The notes beneath the pieces are model-generated. The model worked only from the letters and a program-made list of their open reading frames with translations, had not been told where the DNA came from and ran no database searches. This document shows, one piece after another, positions 1-13,985 of a DNA stretch of 64,000 nt (within the stretch, counting starts at the first letter, position 1; each line of letters opens with the position of its first letter). Both the position numbers and the translations under genes were made by a program. The stretch covers positions 441,874-505,873 of the forward strand of contig VWZP01008346.1 of the NCBI GenBank assembly GCA_013396995.1. Reading direction: 5' to 3'. Source of the stretch: Dicaeum eximium. Lineage: Eukaryota; Chordata; Aves; Passeriformes; Dicaeidae.

Positions 1-830
1 TCCGGGGAGGGAGGCGGCAGAGCGAGCAGCTCCCCCAGGGCGGCGGAGGGCGGGCAGCCTTTCGGCTGGTTTCTCTTCCTCTGAGCCTTTCGTCTGGTTT
101 CTCTTCCTCTTCGCCCTGTGAGCCCGCGCCCCGTCCTCCTCGGCGGGGCAGCCGCGGGGTCTCGGCGGAGGACGCGCGGCGCTGCGGGACACCTGGGGCA
201 GGTGGCAGCGCGGGCAGGGGTAGGTGGCCACGGGCTCCCTCCGGGGAGGGATCCCGCCCGCGGGACAGGTACCTGAGGAGAGGGCGGGAAGGGCGGGCGC
301 TGCTGCCCGGCCCCGCAGGTGTGTGCGAGGGGCGCGGGGCTGTCCCTCCGCCGGGGCGGCCGTGCCTTACATAACCCGCGGGAGGCCGGGCACTCCGTGC
401 CGTGCCTTCCGCTTCCACATCGCGGCCGTGCCCGGAGCCTTACACCGACACGGACGGCTTCTCCTTTTTCTGTTTTGTCTTGTTGATTCCCCCCCGTCCC
501 TTACTTCCCGGGGCCACGGCGCAGGGCGGGCGCTGGCGGAGAGCTGAGGAGCGGGGCAGGGGCTGTCCTCGCCGCGGTCCCGCCGCTGCCCCCTGCGCGG
601 CTGGACTCTCACCGGCTCTTGCAGGGCTTTCCTTAAGTTTCCCACACCGTGGGATAGGTGTGCACGGGGCTGCGGCGACTCCCAGGTGCCGCTGGGACGC
701 TCCTGTCAAGCGCCCCGGGAGCCGCCACCTTCTCCGCCCTGCCCGGCTGGGCTCGGCTTTAAGGTGCCGTGCTCCTGATGCGTGCCGCCGGCTGGGGAGG
801 GTTTGGCGGTGTTTGAGGTAACTGTGTCTC
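1..830 (+). promoter_or_regulatory. MBP: CpG island, likely Golli-MBP promoter and non-coding first exon
   Basis: The first 830 bases are strongly GC-rich and dense in CpG, then the sequence drops sharply into AT-rich intron. GC boxes of the Sp1 type (GGGCGG/GGGCGGG) are visible at about 38-54, 281-299 and 528-535. The island precedes, on the same strand, the exon holding the Golli-MBP start codon at 23750, whose 5' end is a splice acceptor, so an upstream non-coding exon is required and this is the best candidate. A plausible donor (GAG|GTAACT) lies at 818; others occur at about 269 and 320, and I cannot choose between them. The window begins inside GC-rich sequence, so the island may extend further left. 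Several 90-140-codon open frames here on both strands are expected by chance at this composition and are not called. The promoter assignment is inference from composition and position. Confidence 0.75.
57..112. repeat. 28-bp tandem duplication in the CpG island
   Basis: Two adjacent 28-bp units (57-84 and 85-112) share the pyrimidine-rich core CTGGTTTCTCTTCCTCT. They differ at one internal base (CGG versus CGT after GCCTTT) and at the last two bases. It sits at the left edge of the promoter CpG island. It may be a simple replication-slippage product or a duplicated factor site. Confidence 0.85.
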
Positions 831-3800
831 TCTGTGTGACGAGCTGTGGCCATAGCAAAGGCTGTACTTTTAGTGTCTTTCTACGTTTGTGGGGACTTTG
901 TAAAAATCGCTGCGTGATTTGCCTTGGGAAGAATGTAAATGTATTTTTGTAATTTTAAGTGGGTCCATCCTGATAGTATTACCTGTGTGCGCTGCCTTTG
1001 CCTTTCAGTATATCAGATGCTGTGTTCGAAGTAAAGTTGATTGAGATAATATGAAGACACTGGAAAAATAATGAAACTGAAGTTTTCCCCCATTTCAATG
1101 GAACCAGAATTGAGTCTCAGGTGATCAGGAGTGATAGCATGTATATTTGCACTGTTTTATTTCTGTTATATCCACTAAACATTTTTAAAGAGCTGAGACC
1201 AATACAATTTTGTTGGTCTGGAGTACTGCCAGTTCACAGATGCAAACAAGTTAACCTGTAGATTGTGCGTGGTTGTGTGGCTTGAGACACCTGGCTGGAA
1301 GGATGATGAAGTGATCCCTGTCAGTCAAGGTAAATAATAACAGAGTAAGAGAACAGTCTTGGTTTGTGTTAATGATTTGATTACTCTTGGCAGTCAAGTA
1401 GGAAACAGGTCTCTAAAATCTTTAAATAGTCTTAGAGCAATTAGTAATAACTGGTATGGGTCCATCAAAGCTTTTGAGCATCATGGATTGTAGGTTACAT
1501 CGGCTCTGTCTGTCACAGATTGCATTCTGAATCATTCTAAAGAGCACCAATGAGAACATCACAAATACCCTACCAGGCTATACCCAAGTTTCTACTAGTA
1601 AGAGCCTGGAGAGGAGGAGGAAAGGAAAAGCTTCCATTGATTCTTCCCCAGAATATTCTCTCCAGGCAGCTGTGAGCTACTCCCATGGGTAGAAGTGTTG
1701 CCTTTGTTCTTGACCAACACAAAGTTTGTTATATATACACAGCAGTTTTTTCAGTCTCCGAGGAAATAGAAGCATTCTACAGACATTATTAATCACTGAT
1801 AAGACGGTCAGAGGGCAAGTTCTTGTTTGCAAAGGCCCATGCACAGGAGCTATATTGAGGGATATTAATTTTCCAAGTGATGTTCATGCATTAGGCTCTG
1901 AGATAATACATTTAAAATAAAGCTTGATATTTATAATGAAAAGAAAAAGGCAGAGAGTAGTGTCTTAATGAAATGGATTGAAATTAATTTTCACTGAGCT
2001 GGGTGAAAGCCATGAATGCTACATATAGTCAGCTTCACTGAATTTGTAAGTAGAGAATTAAGAAATTGAGTTTATGCCATTCTGTACAGCTAAATAATGT
2101 TCACAGACTTTCAAAGCCCCTCTTCTATCCCAATAGCTAATACAAATAAGGTAGTGAGTGTTACAGTCACTATTGGGGTGATAAATTTTAGCTCACTACA
2201 GAGTCTTAATGATACAAATTGGAGCATGTTGCTTTAAAATAGTTTCATATTTATAATTGCTTAATTCTGTGCATTTATGAAAAATTTAATGACAGAATTG
2301 TTCTTATCTTGGGATTTGTTTCTCAAGATGCCAGCTCCCATATGACACCTTGAGCCTTACATCCTGGTTAAAGACAAGCTTGTCAGAATGCTGGAAATAA
2401 TCAGCTCAGAGTATCGTGCACATGCAAAGCAGGATTATATCTGTTTTCAAGATATAATTCATTGGTCACCCCACGAATCGATAGCATAACTGGGACATGC
2501 ATCCAATTCTTTTCAGTTCTGAAAGTTTGAGAAGATGAGTGATCGTGGTGTGTTAGATCCCAGGTGAAGGTACACGGAGTGGTAATGGTGGGATGAGGCA
2601 AGAGAGCAACCTGAGTGAGTGTCCCTACTGTTGTGTATCCAGACATTCTTGTTTGTTCTTTTTGTGATGGTTTATTCAGTCCTTGATAGAAATTACCCAT
2701 ATGGTTGAAATAGCCAATAGTTTGGTTATTTATTCCATCAAATAGAACATTTAAATTTAGGCTCTAATTGCTCTGCTGCATGGTTTTTTGTGATGAAAGA
2801 AATGCATTGTAAGCTGTTGAGGGAAGGCCAAATAAGCTGAAATATACATCTCATACTTACTTGAAGCATAAGTACCAGAAGTTGTTCAGTGTTTAAATGC
2901 TACTGTTTTCTGTTAGCTTCTTATCTGTCAAAAGTGAGAGTTCAGAAAGTACATTGGTGCTTATGTATTAGAACCTGGGCTATTTGGCTCAAACTTTTAT
3001 TTACCAGAACTAAATTAATTCAATTTACATGAGAGCATAACAATTTTTGACAGTCAGTGTTGTTACTGGACGAATATGCATGAAATGTAATATTTTTTTG
3101 GCTAAAACACTTAGAGCATAACTAGTGTTTAATGAGAAGGCTGTAAAGTTTGCAGCCTAAGACTCTGATCTTGCATACAGGTTTAAAATATAAACTCTGC
3201 CATGGGTTAAAGGACAGCAGTCTTCTGGATCATTCAGCACTTGGTGAAGTGCTCTGTCCTATGGTATTTAATTATCTGAATAATTTTTCTTTCAGGCAAG
3301 ACATCAGATTGAAACTGTTATCTGTGTCCTGAGGTGAGGCTCTTAAATAAAGATTTTGCCAATGTGAGAATTTAGACAAAATAGTTAATGATAAGTGGTT
3401 GAAAAGAGTTGCACAAAACTTCATTGATGGCTTTCCCTTGAGGAGACAGTGATAGTGCCTAATCTTATGTATCCAGTGGCAGTAAATAGAGGCTATGTCA
3501 CAATCAGTTTTAGATTTTCTTTATTTAAGAATTTCATTCAGATGACTATGGATTTTCTATGCTCATTTCTTTGGTTGTTTTCTTGTATTAGTAGCACATA
3601 AAGAAATGTCTTCTTCAGTCAAATCATCACACATATCAAATGTTTTCCTATTTGAATCCTTGTGCACATGAACTTTTGGATATAGCATTAAATAATTTTT
3701 GATGGTATGTTTATGATTAACAATCTTACTAACTTCTTTAAAGATGAAATTGTACTCGTGTTTTCTTGCTTTGCCAGCTGTTTTCAGAGTTTGGTTTTTG

Positions 3801-4787
3801 GGTTTTTTAAAACACTTTTTCTAGATGTGGCTTTTAAAAACATGTTTTCTAGTTGTTCGGGAAATGTATCAGTCACTCTCCAATTTTCTACACCTCATCT
3901 TCTTACTTGAGACATTTCCAGAGACTGACCCTTCTCTAAAAGGTTGATCATCCTGGGTTTAACTTTTTCTTGTAGAGATCAACACACAGCTTACTACTAT
4001 TTTCTTTAAAGGATTCAGAATCTATTATGAACATTTAATAGTAGAGAAAGAAATTCTAAATAGCAGACACTTAAACAGTTCTGATGACAGTACTCAGATT
4101 TTTATTCAGTATTTCAGATTTGGTTTTGGGTTTCATATTCTGAAAGAAGGTTTATGCTTCTCAAAATGCTCTGATAAAAATAAGTAAAGAACTCTGGTTA
4201 ATATAGAGTCAGATCATTCGTACAAAGTTTCTTGCATCAGTTGCAGTAACTGTGAAATCCCAGTTCTGTTGCTTGGAATAGCTGTAAGTTTTGGACATAA
4301 CCCAGAAAAGCCCACACAAAAGGCACGTGAGAGAAAAACAAAAAATATCATGGAAATTTTCAGACAGGTTTTTTTTTCTGCTTCTGTCCTGTAGTGATTT
4401 TTGAAATAATTCAGTGAAGAAGTTAGTTTTCTTAATAATTACTTAAATATTGCTTTTTATTTTACTTTTTTTTTTTTCCTCTGGAGCTTTGCCCTTTTCA
4501 AAGGGAAGAAACAAGGAAGTTAATAAATCTGAAAAGACTGATCAAGTCAGAGGGTTTTTTTTTAATATACAATGACTAAAGGTTAAATAGCAGGTTTTAT
4601 ATATTTTTTTTTCTTAAAATTTGAACAGTTTTGATCAATGTATCAGCTGTACTAGGTTTGTTTTGCATGTTGCAATGACAGATGTTTTTTAAATCTGACT
4701 CTTTTTGTATTTTGTTCCAACACTTGTAAAATTTCTTAGTGTGTAATTGAAATTCTTAGTATGTATTTTTTTAAACACTTGAGAAAG

Positions 4788-4820
4788 TTTAAACATTTAT
4801 TTAAACTTTAAATGTTTAAA
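4788..4820. repeat. AT-rich inverted repeat, 12-bp perfect arms
   Basis: Arms TTTAAACATTTA (4788-4799) and TAAATGTTTAAA (4809-4820) are exact reverse complements around a 9-base spacer. The context is AT-rich and no transposon termini or target duplication were seen. It is probably incidental. Confidence 0.7.
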
Positions 4821-7800
4821 TTCAGTTCTTTCCAGATTGGTGAAGTTAACAACTGAGGGAATCTAGTGTCTAACTATTATGAGTGGAAAGTGAGAGGGAA
4901 AGGAAAATCAAATGCAAACCAAGCTATATTTCTAAAATAATTCAGGCATGTAGTGTATTTTTAAAATATTTACCTGGTTCATTATCTTTGGTTTCTACTA
5001 AAGAGTTGAAATCGCTGATCACAAGTGAAAATCTGTTTGTTCTTAGCTTACTTCTTTCTTGGAAGTCACAAAATTCAGGTAAAACAATGCAGTTGGACAA
5101 TTCGTAGCTATCCTTGGAATTCAGATACTTATAAAAGCGGCTTGTCAGTGTGAGAGATCAGTACTACTAGACACACATAAAGCCATTTGGCTGCAGTTTT
5201 GAACCAGTTTTTCTGATTGGTCTTGTGAATACATGAGAGATGATGAAAAATAATGGTTATATGTAATGGGTTAAGTTAAATCAAGGACTCTTACAGTGCA
5301 ATAACAGCCTGTCATCTCAGTGGGCATATGTTTTTTCTCAGAAGATTGGAAATCTCCTGAAGTACAGCTGTTGTGTTGTTGTCAGTGCCCCACCAGTTTT
5401 TTGGGTGTTTGTTTGTTTTCAGTTATAAATTGGGCTGTGGTACTTTCTAGATCAGAAGGCAGTTGTACTCTGGTTATTCAAGGGTCTTCTGGGGGACAGT
5501 GTACAGCTGCTTCATCTTCAAGTGTAGTATGGTGGTAAAAGGCCAGTCATGAGGTTTGTTCATCTTTGGACTTAAGGTGTTAAAAACTGCCATAGTAAAA
5601 TCATACTTTCCAATATAGCAATAGCCTTGGAGCCCCGAGGACAGTTGTCCTGTAATTTTTGTTTATCATTGACTTTCCTAGATTTCCTAGACAGAGATTT
5701 CAGATGTTCAGAACTTCTATTGGCTTCCTACAGTACCCACTCCCAGGAAGCATTCCTGCAGTTTGTGACAAATTCCTCAATTACCTAGACTTTAGTTCAT
5801 CTTGGAGAAGACTCATCAGCTTATGGGGGTGGCAGTTCCATATCATCCACAGTACCTCATGGTTAACAGCAAAACATTGCTTTATGATGTTGTCTAATGT
5901 ATTATAATGCTTTTCAGTTATCCTTCTCCAACATTGTTTTTTGGATGTCAGCATTGCTCTTCTCTTCTAAAAACATGAGTCCTTAGTTAAACTCTCTTGT
6001 CAGATCTTTTTAGTTCTCTGGATGAAAAATAGTGTTGTAATATTATCTGACAGAACTTAAAGTGATTAAAATAAAATACTGTACTTGTCCCTTAGAGTGT
6101 TATGTAGCTACAGAAGAAATTATGGTAGATTTTTGCATATGCTGTTTTTGTTTTTTTTTTTGGTGGGGGACAGCTGTACAGGTTTGTGTCCAGAAAGGAC
6201 CTGTTATATTGAAAATTATGACAGCAAAGTCTGAAACCAAATGAAGGAAAATAACTGGCCTATGTTTCCAGTAGTTCTGTGGTATGGGATAAAACACTGA
6301 TGAAACACTACAGAGCATAACTTTGGGGATTGGTGTGTGCCTTGGAGCTTTATCCATAAAGAATGATATAAGCATTGTAAAAGGAAACTTTGGGACCCCT
6401 ACTGTGTTGCGTTTGTAATGTTGTGATAGCTCACATCATTCCAGAGAGCTAAAATTGGAGTACAACTCATAATCCCACGAATTACTAAAATCCACTATCA
6501 AGTTACAGTGATCCCATTTTAATTTGTCTCTTCAGTGAAATGGTCACTGAAAAACAGTCAGCAGTTTGATTCCAGGCATTTTCATCTCTACATTGCTTAG
6601 CTTAAAAGAAAGAAACACAGTGCCTAGAAGGCTGGCTAAAGAACAGTGGCAAACTGTTTTGGAAATGGTTGCCTGTTGTGCTTCATGTATTAACAAAATT
6701 GTATGCTCTAAGAGTAGAACCTTTCCACATTTCTTAAGTCAGCCTTGGTGTTAACTCTCCTTTTATTTTTCTGAAAGTGGAAAGAAGATAGATTTTTTTT
6801 TCATAGCTGTTTTTTAGCTTAATATACATGCTCAAATAATTGGGACTAACTTAAAGGAGAACAATTGCAATTACCTTGTGCTTTGGCTCTTGTTGAGTCT
6901 TTCACTATTAGATTATTTCCTCAAATGTTGGAAGTTACTGTTTCTTGAAATATTAGAAGTTACTGAGGGACTTCTCACTGAAGTGCTGAGCTTTAACAGA
7001 TAGAAACTCCCTGACTTGTATTTTGTGTTATCTTTTATCTGTACTATTACTTTGCCCCGACTTGTTCCTGGAAAAGAGATGCACGTAAGTTTCTGCACAA
7101 CTTTCATAGTTTCAGCATAGTCTGACTCAGTTCTGTTCACCTGGAATATGGGCAGTAATTTGGCTTTGATTTTGTTCTTCAGAAAGATACTCTTGTCAAA
7201 TGGGAAATAACATAATAGGCCTACATGGAAAAATTGTTGCTTTAATGGAAATCTTAGTAGGTGCATTTCAACTGAGTGCAGGGCTGTTGGTGTTGAAAAG
7301 CTAATCTTAAACTTTGGCCAACATGTAGAGTGGGTTGTGAAATACTCCATTTTTCTCCTCCTCCAGTGGTAAAATACTTTGTATGTGGTTTGCTTATTGG
7401 GTTTGGGGTTTTTTTTGGTTGGTTGGTTTTTTTCCCCTCTTAATTCTGACTAATGAATGCCACAACCCTCTTCATTAATGAAAGTACTGTAGGAAGATAC
7501 TTGGTTCCAACTGAAGGCTGAAATTGTAGCCACGAGTAATAACTTTCTGTGCCCCTGGAAAGAGTGAGAAAGAAGTAATGAAAATTACTTTGCAACATAA
7601 TTGGGCCTTTATTATAAATGGCTTGGATGTTTCATCCCTGTGAGTAATATTTTGCCCATTAGGCCTTAGCAAGGCCACAAACAGCATACAGCAACAACAA
7701 AAGTATGCTCCTTGTCTTAATGGAGTTGCGTGGTAAAGCACTGAGTAGCATCATATTCAGAATTCTTAACTTTATACAGTTTATATTGTGCCATCAGGGA

Positions 7801-7939
7801 CTGTGTTTCTTTTCCCCTTAGCTAATACATATTTACAACTTCCCAGATCACAGTTGGTGTTGTTCTGCCCCCTTGCACCTTATTGAAAAGCTTGGCCTCA
7901 TCATTTTTATAATTTACTTTGAGGTATTGAAAATTTGAT

Positions 7940-8785
7940 ACTACGTGCTCCAAAGCTTTCTCCAGGCTGAACAATCCGTGTCTTCAGCCTCTCCTCACAG
8001 GATGTGTGTTCCAGCTGACAGCTGTCTTTGTGGCCTTCCACTGAACTTGTTGACATTTCATAATGTGGATCCAAAAGCAGACCTGGTGGTGCAGACACCA
8101 GAGAAGTGGATTGTGCATGAAGTAGAGCAATTGCTTCCCTCAGTCCGCTGGCTGTGCTCCCATTTCCAAAGCCTGGGAAGCTGTTAGCCCTCCTTGCTGC
8201 CAGGTGGAGGGCTGATTCTTGGCTTGCCAGGATCTCCAGCTTGTTTTTGGGGGAGCTGCTCCTCAGTAAGTTGGTCTTCAGGCTATGCTCTCATAACATT
8301 TTTGTTGGCCATATCTAAGTTAATCTGAATGGCAGCCCTGCCCTCCAGCGTGTCTTCTACACCTGCAAACGTAGTGTTTGCAGACTTACTGAGTGCTCTG
8401 CCAGGTCACTGCAAAAGAAATTAAACAGGATTGGGTCCCTAACCTATTCACTTTGTAACCAGGGGCAGGTTGGGAACCATTAAGAGCAGCTGTTTAAGCC
8501 TAATGGGCTTTTTTATCAGCTGGTAGTTTACGTATCCATGCTCTGACTTGGATCAGGTTAGGTGCAAGGATGCTGCAGGAGAGGCTGTTGAGTATTCCTA
8601 AAATCAAGGTGGGTGGCACCAATGATCTCCCATCCACAGATCCTGTCACTTAATGACAGAATGCAATCATATTGGTCAGGGATGATTAAACCTCTGTAAA
8701 TCCATCCTGGTGATTCCCAGTGACTATCTTCTCCTTAATATGCCCAGAAATGACATCCAGGCAGGTGTATGTCAGAACATACTGT
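7940..8785 (-). mobile_element. Old CR1 LINE fragment (non-LTR retrotransposon), internal to 3' part
   Basis: Read on the minus strand this matches the general course of avian CR1. At the left end (from about 7948) is the segment reading CTCCAAAGCTTTCTCCAGGC and the following 'CAGCCTCTCCTCACAGG' module. Further right are the modules typical of the 3' coding part: 'GAATGGCAGCCCTGCCCTC' near 8329, the 'CTGCCAGGTCACTG' module near 8400, and 'TTGGTCAGGGATGATTAAAC' with 'AAATCCATCCTGGTGATTCC' at about 8670-8720. It is heavily mutated, has lost the terminal CR1 3' repeat and holds no intact frame, so it is an old, dead copy. Both boundaries are approximate, and some degraded sequence to the right of 8785 may also belong. 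The call rests on recalled family sequence. Confidence 0.7.
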
Positions 8786-9071
8786 GGAAGTAGATTAACA
8801 AACAATGAATGTAGGCTTGGACTGTGATGTTTTCTTTCCTAGTGATCCTTCAGACTTGGTAACTGGTAACCTGTGCATAATCCCTCTCCTGCTCTTCTTT
8901 TCTGGATGCCCAGATGCTGTCCATCTGTGGGTGATGAGTGCGTGCTGGTCACAGGATGGAGCACCTGCATCTTTGGGAATGTGGTGATGAATAAGCTGGA
9001 GCTTCATGTGACCTGGGGGAACAAGTTTGTTAGGAACAGGATGTCGCCTCTAGAGTGATTCTTGCTCTCTC

Positions 9072-9089
9072 TGTGTGTGTGTGTGTGTG
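9072..9089. repeat. (TG)9 dinucleotide microsatellite
   Basis: An uninterrupted run of nine TG units following a short CT-rich stretch. It is short and may be polymorphic. Confidence 0.9.
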
Positions 9090-12000
9090 AGGAATTTACC
9101 AGATAAGGAGACAGCAAAAGTGACAGTAAGTTTAATAATTATTTTAGCTTGATCTAATGCATGTTGATGATTATATTGGTGATCTGCTTAAAGCCAGTGG
9201 GCTTTGCCCTGGGTGTTCTTTTGTATTGATTTAGTCCCATTATCTTGCCATTAGCTTGACAGTAAAAATAATGCATATGCAGGTGTCAGGGTGTGTGAAA
9301 AATCTGTATTTGCCTTCTGATATACATTAAAAGCTTCTCCTTTTTTGGTAGTTGTTTGCTTTTTTGTTGTTGTTGTTGCTGTTTTTTTCTTTTTGTTGCT
9401 ACTCTTAATCTGCTTTTACAACTTCCCTTATTATGTCATGGCTTTTCTTTCTGCTAAACACTATTTTGATATTCCCTTATTACTCATAATTTTAAGTGGT
9501 TGTTAGAAAACACCAGCACCTGTCAAATGCAGTAAGACCCACGGTAAAACTGAGACATTCTTAGTTTGCTCACAGTAAGAAGCAAAGAAATTTAACTTGA
9601 TTTTATGATGCTGAATAGTGAGTTGACAATAATTTATTGGGGAATTCAGTGTTTCTCAGATCTTATCATTAGCACCACTTGCCTTACTGGTTCAGATGCT
9701 TAATTTTCTAACTTCTGTTAGTGATGAACAGTTGTTACTCTGCATAGTTCATCATGTATCATAATAATTTTGTCACATGATGATAGTTGTCCTTAGTTTT
9801 TGTCCTGTATAGAACTATACATTTAGATACTAATTTTTATTAACTGCATTATTTTTTTAGGACCTGAAAAGCCCTTCCAGAGTAAGGTTACCAGTACATT
9901 TAATAAAACATTTCTAAAGGAGCAGTAGCTCAACTGATAGTAAGAGTTACATTTTACAATTTAGAAATGTTCTAGAAACCATCTAATCAGCAGTTAATTA
10001 ATCAGAAATACAGTATTCATAAAATGTTTTGAATGACAGGTGTAATTAGTTCATTATTTTAATGCTTCCAATAGTGTCTAATTGCAGTAAGACCTCAATA
10101 CTTTAGGAAAAACATCATAATAGTTGGCAAATCATTGTAAGTATTTTAACTCAATCTTATGTGTATTCCAAAATCATACTGACATTTTCTAAATGGAGAC
10201 TGAAAAAATGCATGTAGGGCAAAAAGTCAAATGCTAAATGATAAATAGTAAATGGTACCTCTATAGTAAATTTTAGCTATCTAAGTCCTTACTTTTATCT
10301 ATAATGCCTGTCTCTCTCATATTTTAGGAACCTGGTTTTATGCTTTACTTGTGAAGTGTAAAATCACATTTTCCTCATGTTCAGTTTAGTAAATATGTTA
10401 TTTTTGCAAATAAAAGATTGACATGCAAATACAGTATTTGTAGAATATTACATTTGGAAATGGACAAATGATTCAATGTATTTCACAATCAGCTAGCTCT
10501 GTACTTTACCCTGAGAGAAATAACCAGGGCTTTGGAAAGAAGGCAGTTAAGTAATTTCATAATTATTCATGCATTACAGCAATAATGCTGGCACACACAA
10601 GCATAAAAACTGGTTTTGCAATATCTTCCTGATGCAAACAAATACAACAATCTTCAATGGGCTTTCACTTCTTAAGCATTTTAAGTTTTCTCAGTTTAAA
10701 GATTGCTGCAATTCAGAAATCTGTGAAGATTTTCTTATTTTTATTTTGTTGGGAGGCAAGAAATTATAGTTCAGACTGAAGAGAATGCTGAGTATCATTG
10801 TGGTGGGACATATATAGTGAGTTTCTGGCCAAAAGAGAAGATCTCCTTCTGCTTGCAAATTCTGTAATTACAATATAAGATCAGGCAGTTTGTGGGTGGA
10901 GCATGAAAAACTCTTTTGTGAAAAAATTGTATATTCTGGATTATGTTTGGATATGGACAATTTCAATGGGCAGACGGTAAGAAAGTGATAGCCAAGATAA
11001 TTGTGTTGCCAGAGTGTTATGATGTGAAATGAGCAAAATAGTAATTGGTACCAAAATTATTAGGTGCTTTTGTTCCTGTGGTGTTGTGACACCTCTTGTT
11101 CATCAACTTGTGCGTGTTCCAGTCCCACTGGACCTGGCATCACTGTGCATCTGATTCTGTTATCTCTGCTTACACCTTTTCTCCATGTGGCTTTTGAGAG
11201 AGCATTTGTGGTATAATCTGCAGTCCTCCTCCATTTTAGCAGACCACCAATATCTGATGACATTTTAAGTGCTTTAGGACTGGCTATTTATATTATGTAG
11301 TTGGCAAGATAAGGGAAACTTCTATGCATGACTAATTGAATATAAGAGTGAAAAAAGTGCACTCTGATTTATCCAAACCGATGAAATGTTTATATGCAAC
11401 TATGTTTAAAAAACCCCAAAACAGTTATGGTGATAATTGCTTTCCTCTTTGCTTAGCTTCAAACATACAGAGTCTGGAGTGTTTTTAGCTTGTGTTTTTA
11501 AACATCTTTGCTAGATGCAATGAAACCTGTGGTTTTGGGGGTGGAGCTGTATTTTTTTTCTGAGTGAATATTGTGTGCTTCAAGATAGTGAATGGGGTAA
11601 ACACTTTTACACCTTTGGGTTTTTTTTTTTGTGTGTGTGTCCCTAGCATTGCTGTATATTTGTTTTGGAAATTGACTTTAATTTTGGCAGATGCTTAAAT
11701 ACCAGATTGGGAATGGATTTACTAATAGATACTTACCTATAAACAGTAATGCATTAGAGTTACTGGATGAACCAAAAGAAGGTAGTGATGAAAACAGTAG
11801 CATTAGATTCGTAAAGGCAGGTTTGGTCAGAATTATTTTAAGGTCTTAAAATGCCACAGACTAAATATTAGGGACCACAGTGGAGCAATGTTGAAATAAA
11901 GAAGGGATTATTCATTTGGAAGTGAAAGACTCTAGCTGTAACACCTCAAACTTATCATAACTGTTAACTTAAATCACTGAATTTCCGCTTGAAAATGTAT

Positions 12001-13599
12001 TACAAATCAGCTAGAACCTATTGGTATAACTAAATTGCTTGCAATTCACTAAAAGCTGGTTTAAGTATGATGCTGTGTTAAATAAAAGACCCATTGCTTT
12101 CACTCATAGCTAACTCATGTGAATGTTAAATGACAGGTTTTGATTCAGGTATAGTAACTTGTATTAATGACTGTATTTATGCCATGAGTAGTTGTTGTTT
12201 GAAAGTGCTGTAGGTGAGTTAAGAATTGGATGGTAGTAGGTTGGGTGGAGATACTGTTTGAGGTAAGAAATAAAGAATTTGGCCAAACCAGCAGCTAAGG
12301 ATCCCTTTTCTGAAAGGTTTTAACTCTCGTAAGGAATGAGAAGCAGTTTCATGGATTGAGTCAATGACGAGATGCACAAACAAATTGCTGGAAGAGTTTG
12401 TTATATAATTTGTTCTATGCGTATGTGATATAGAGTTTCAGTCACAGATTGTGGAAATATTACTCATTATTGCATTTCCATTGAGGAGTGTTTACTGCAG
12501 AGTTTTTGAGGAGGGGATTTTAAGGACTCTTTGGGAATACAGTCTTAGAGGAATGTTATGAAAAGAGCAGTTGGTTTGTAAATGGTCTGGGAAGTAGGGG
12601 GGAAAGGGACTTGAAGAGCCTTGTATGAAACCCTAGTCTATCTAGTGCTCAGAATTAGATGTCTCACAATATTACCCAGCATAGCCAATGAGCAAAGGCT
12701 CCTGAAAGGCAGTATCCATCCAAACAAAGTGTGTTTCACTGCTGTTCGGGTTCCCAGAGCTGCTGAGGGCAGAGGTGGACTCGGTGTGTGTCTCACAAAT
12801 GTTTCCCGAGGGCCGCTGCTGCCAAACTTGCAGAAAAGCTGGTTAGCCCAGACCCTGCTGTGCTGTGCTTGGGATGGAGATCAGCTCCAGCTCTTTCCCC
12901 AAGGGTTCAGACCTGTGTTTCCTGCTGCAAGGAGCAGGCTGCCAAGGTAGAGGCTGTTGAGCAGGAGTCATGTTCCCTTTCTTCAGTAAATGGATGTCTT
13001 GGTGCAGAGGGAGTTACAGCTCTCACATACTTTTACTGATCCCTTACAGGATAAAGTGGATGAGCTCAGAATGAGGAATAAAGTCTGTTTGTCTAGTATC
13101 CTACATACCAGTGAAATCCAGCTGGCTAAAAGCTATCCTATTTCATTTCTGTTTCCCCTTTCCAGAGTATTGTTGGTTTTGTGGTTTTGTTTTGTTTTGT
13201 TTGGGGCTTGGATTATTTAATCCTTTTTTTACAGTCAGTTGTCAGTGTATGAACTGATTCAGAAAAAATTAGGCCCTCTCTGTCCCCCCCTGCTCCCCAC
13301 CCCAATGCTCCAGGTACACTGTTCAGAAATATGGATTGAAATATCCTCAGGCCAGAGGAGTGGCCTGTGTCATTTGGGGCTGTCCTGCCATGGTAAGAAC
13401 CACACCAATCATGCAGCCCCTGAAATAAAGTAGTCGGACTCTTGCTTTCTGTCTTCAACACAGCTAGATGTTCTACTCTCCTCTGGTTCTCTCAGAGCCC
13501 TGCTCTCCTGATGCTTGGGAATATTCTGGCTTTCAGTTTAGACTTATATGTGGGTAGTGTGTATTTTCTCCTCCTCCAACACCCATTTAGCTTTGTTTT

Positions 13600-13985
13600 A
13601 CTTAGGCTTGACATGTCATGAGCTTTTTGTCTTATCTCTGTCTGATAGGTTCTTATTGCTCCCCTCATCTTCGCATCTGATCTAGTAAAAAATTCATGTT
13701 GTTAGATATGGCTGACCAGAATTGTACCTTGTATTCAGCTGATGTTATGGTAGTGGCTTGTGTGATGACTTTAATTCTTCCCTGTTTTTGCTGGAAGTGT
13801 TCCCTCGTGACACAATGTAGGTCTGTTTGTCTGTCTTTTTTAAGATCTATTTTCCTCTTGCCAGATCACATTGGTGACTCACAGTTATCCTGTGATCAAG
13901 CCAGACTGATCTTTCCCTTCAGTATTGTCTAAAACGATCCCTGGTTTCCCACATCCTGTGTGAGTGTGCTAATCACAAGCTTATT
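13600..13985 (-). mobile_element. Very old CR1/L3-like LINE relic
   Basis: The stretch resembles, in degraded form on the minus strand, the 3' coding part of ancient L3/CR1 LINEs. 'GACCAGAATTGTACCTTGTA' near 13710 corresponds to the family's 'CAGAACTGCACACAGTACTC' module. 'CACATTGGTGACTCACAG' near 13867 corresponds to the 'CACACTGTTGACTCAT' module, and 'TGATCTTTCCCTTCAG' at about 13908-13923 to the usual 'AGATCTTTTTCA'. Divergence is high and the limits are uncertain. A profile search would be needed to name the family. Confidence 0.45.

Noticed and set aside
224..853. Overlapping open frames of 92-139 codons on both strands in the first CpG island
   Set aside because: GC-rich DNA has few stop codons, all frames are similarly open, and the translations are Arg/Ala/Pro/Gly-rich with no domain. 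The downstream ATG exon begins with a spliced 5' UTR, so a non-coding first exon is more likely.
6913..7350. 145-codon minus-strand open frame
   Set aside because: No recognisable domain, no splice or promoter context, AT-rich intron composition; a frame of this length is not surprising in 64 kb.
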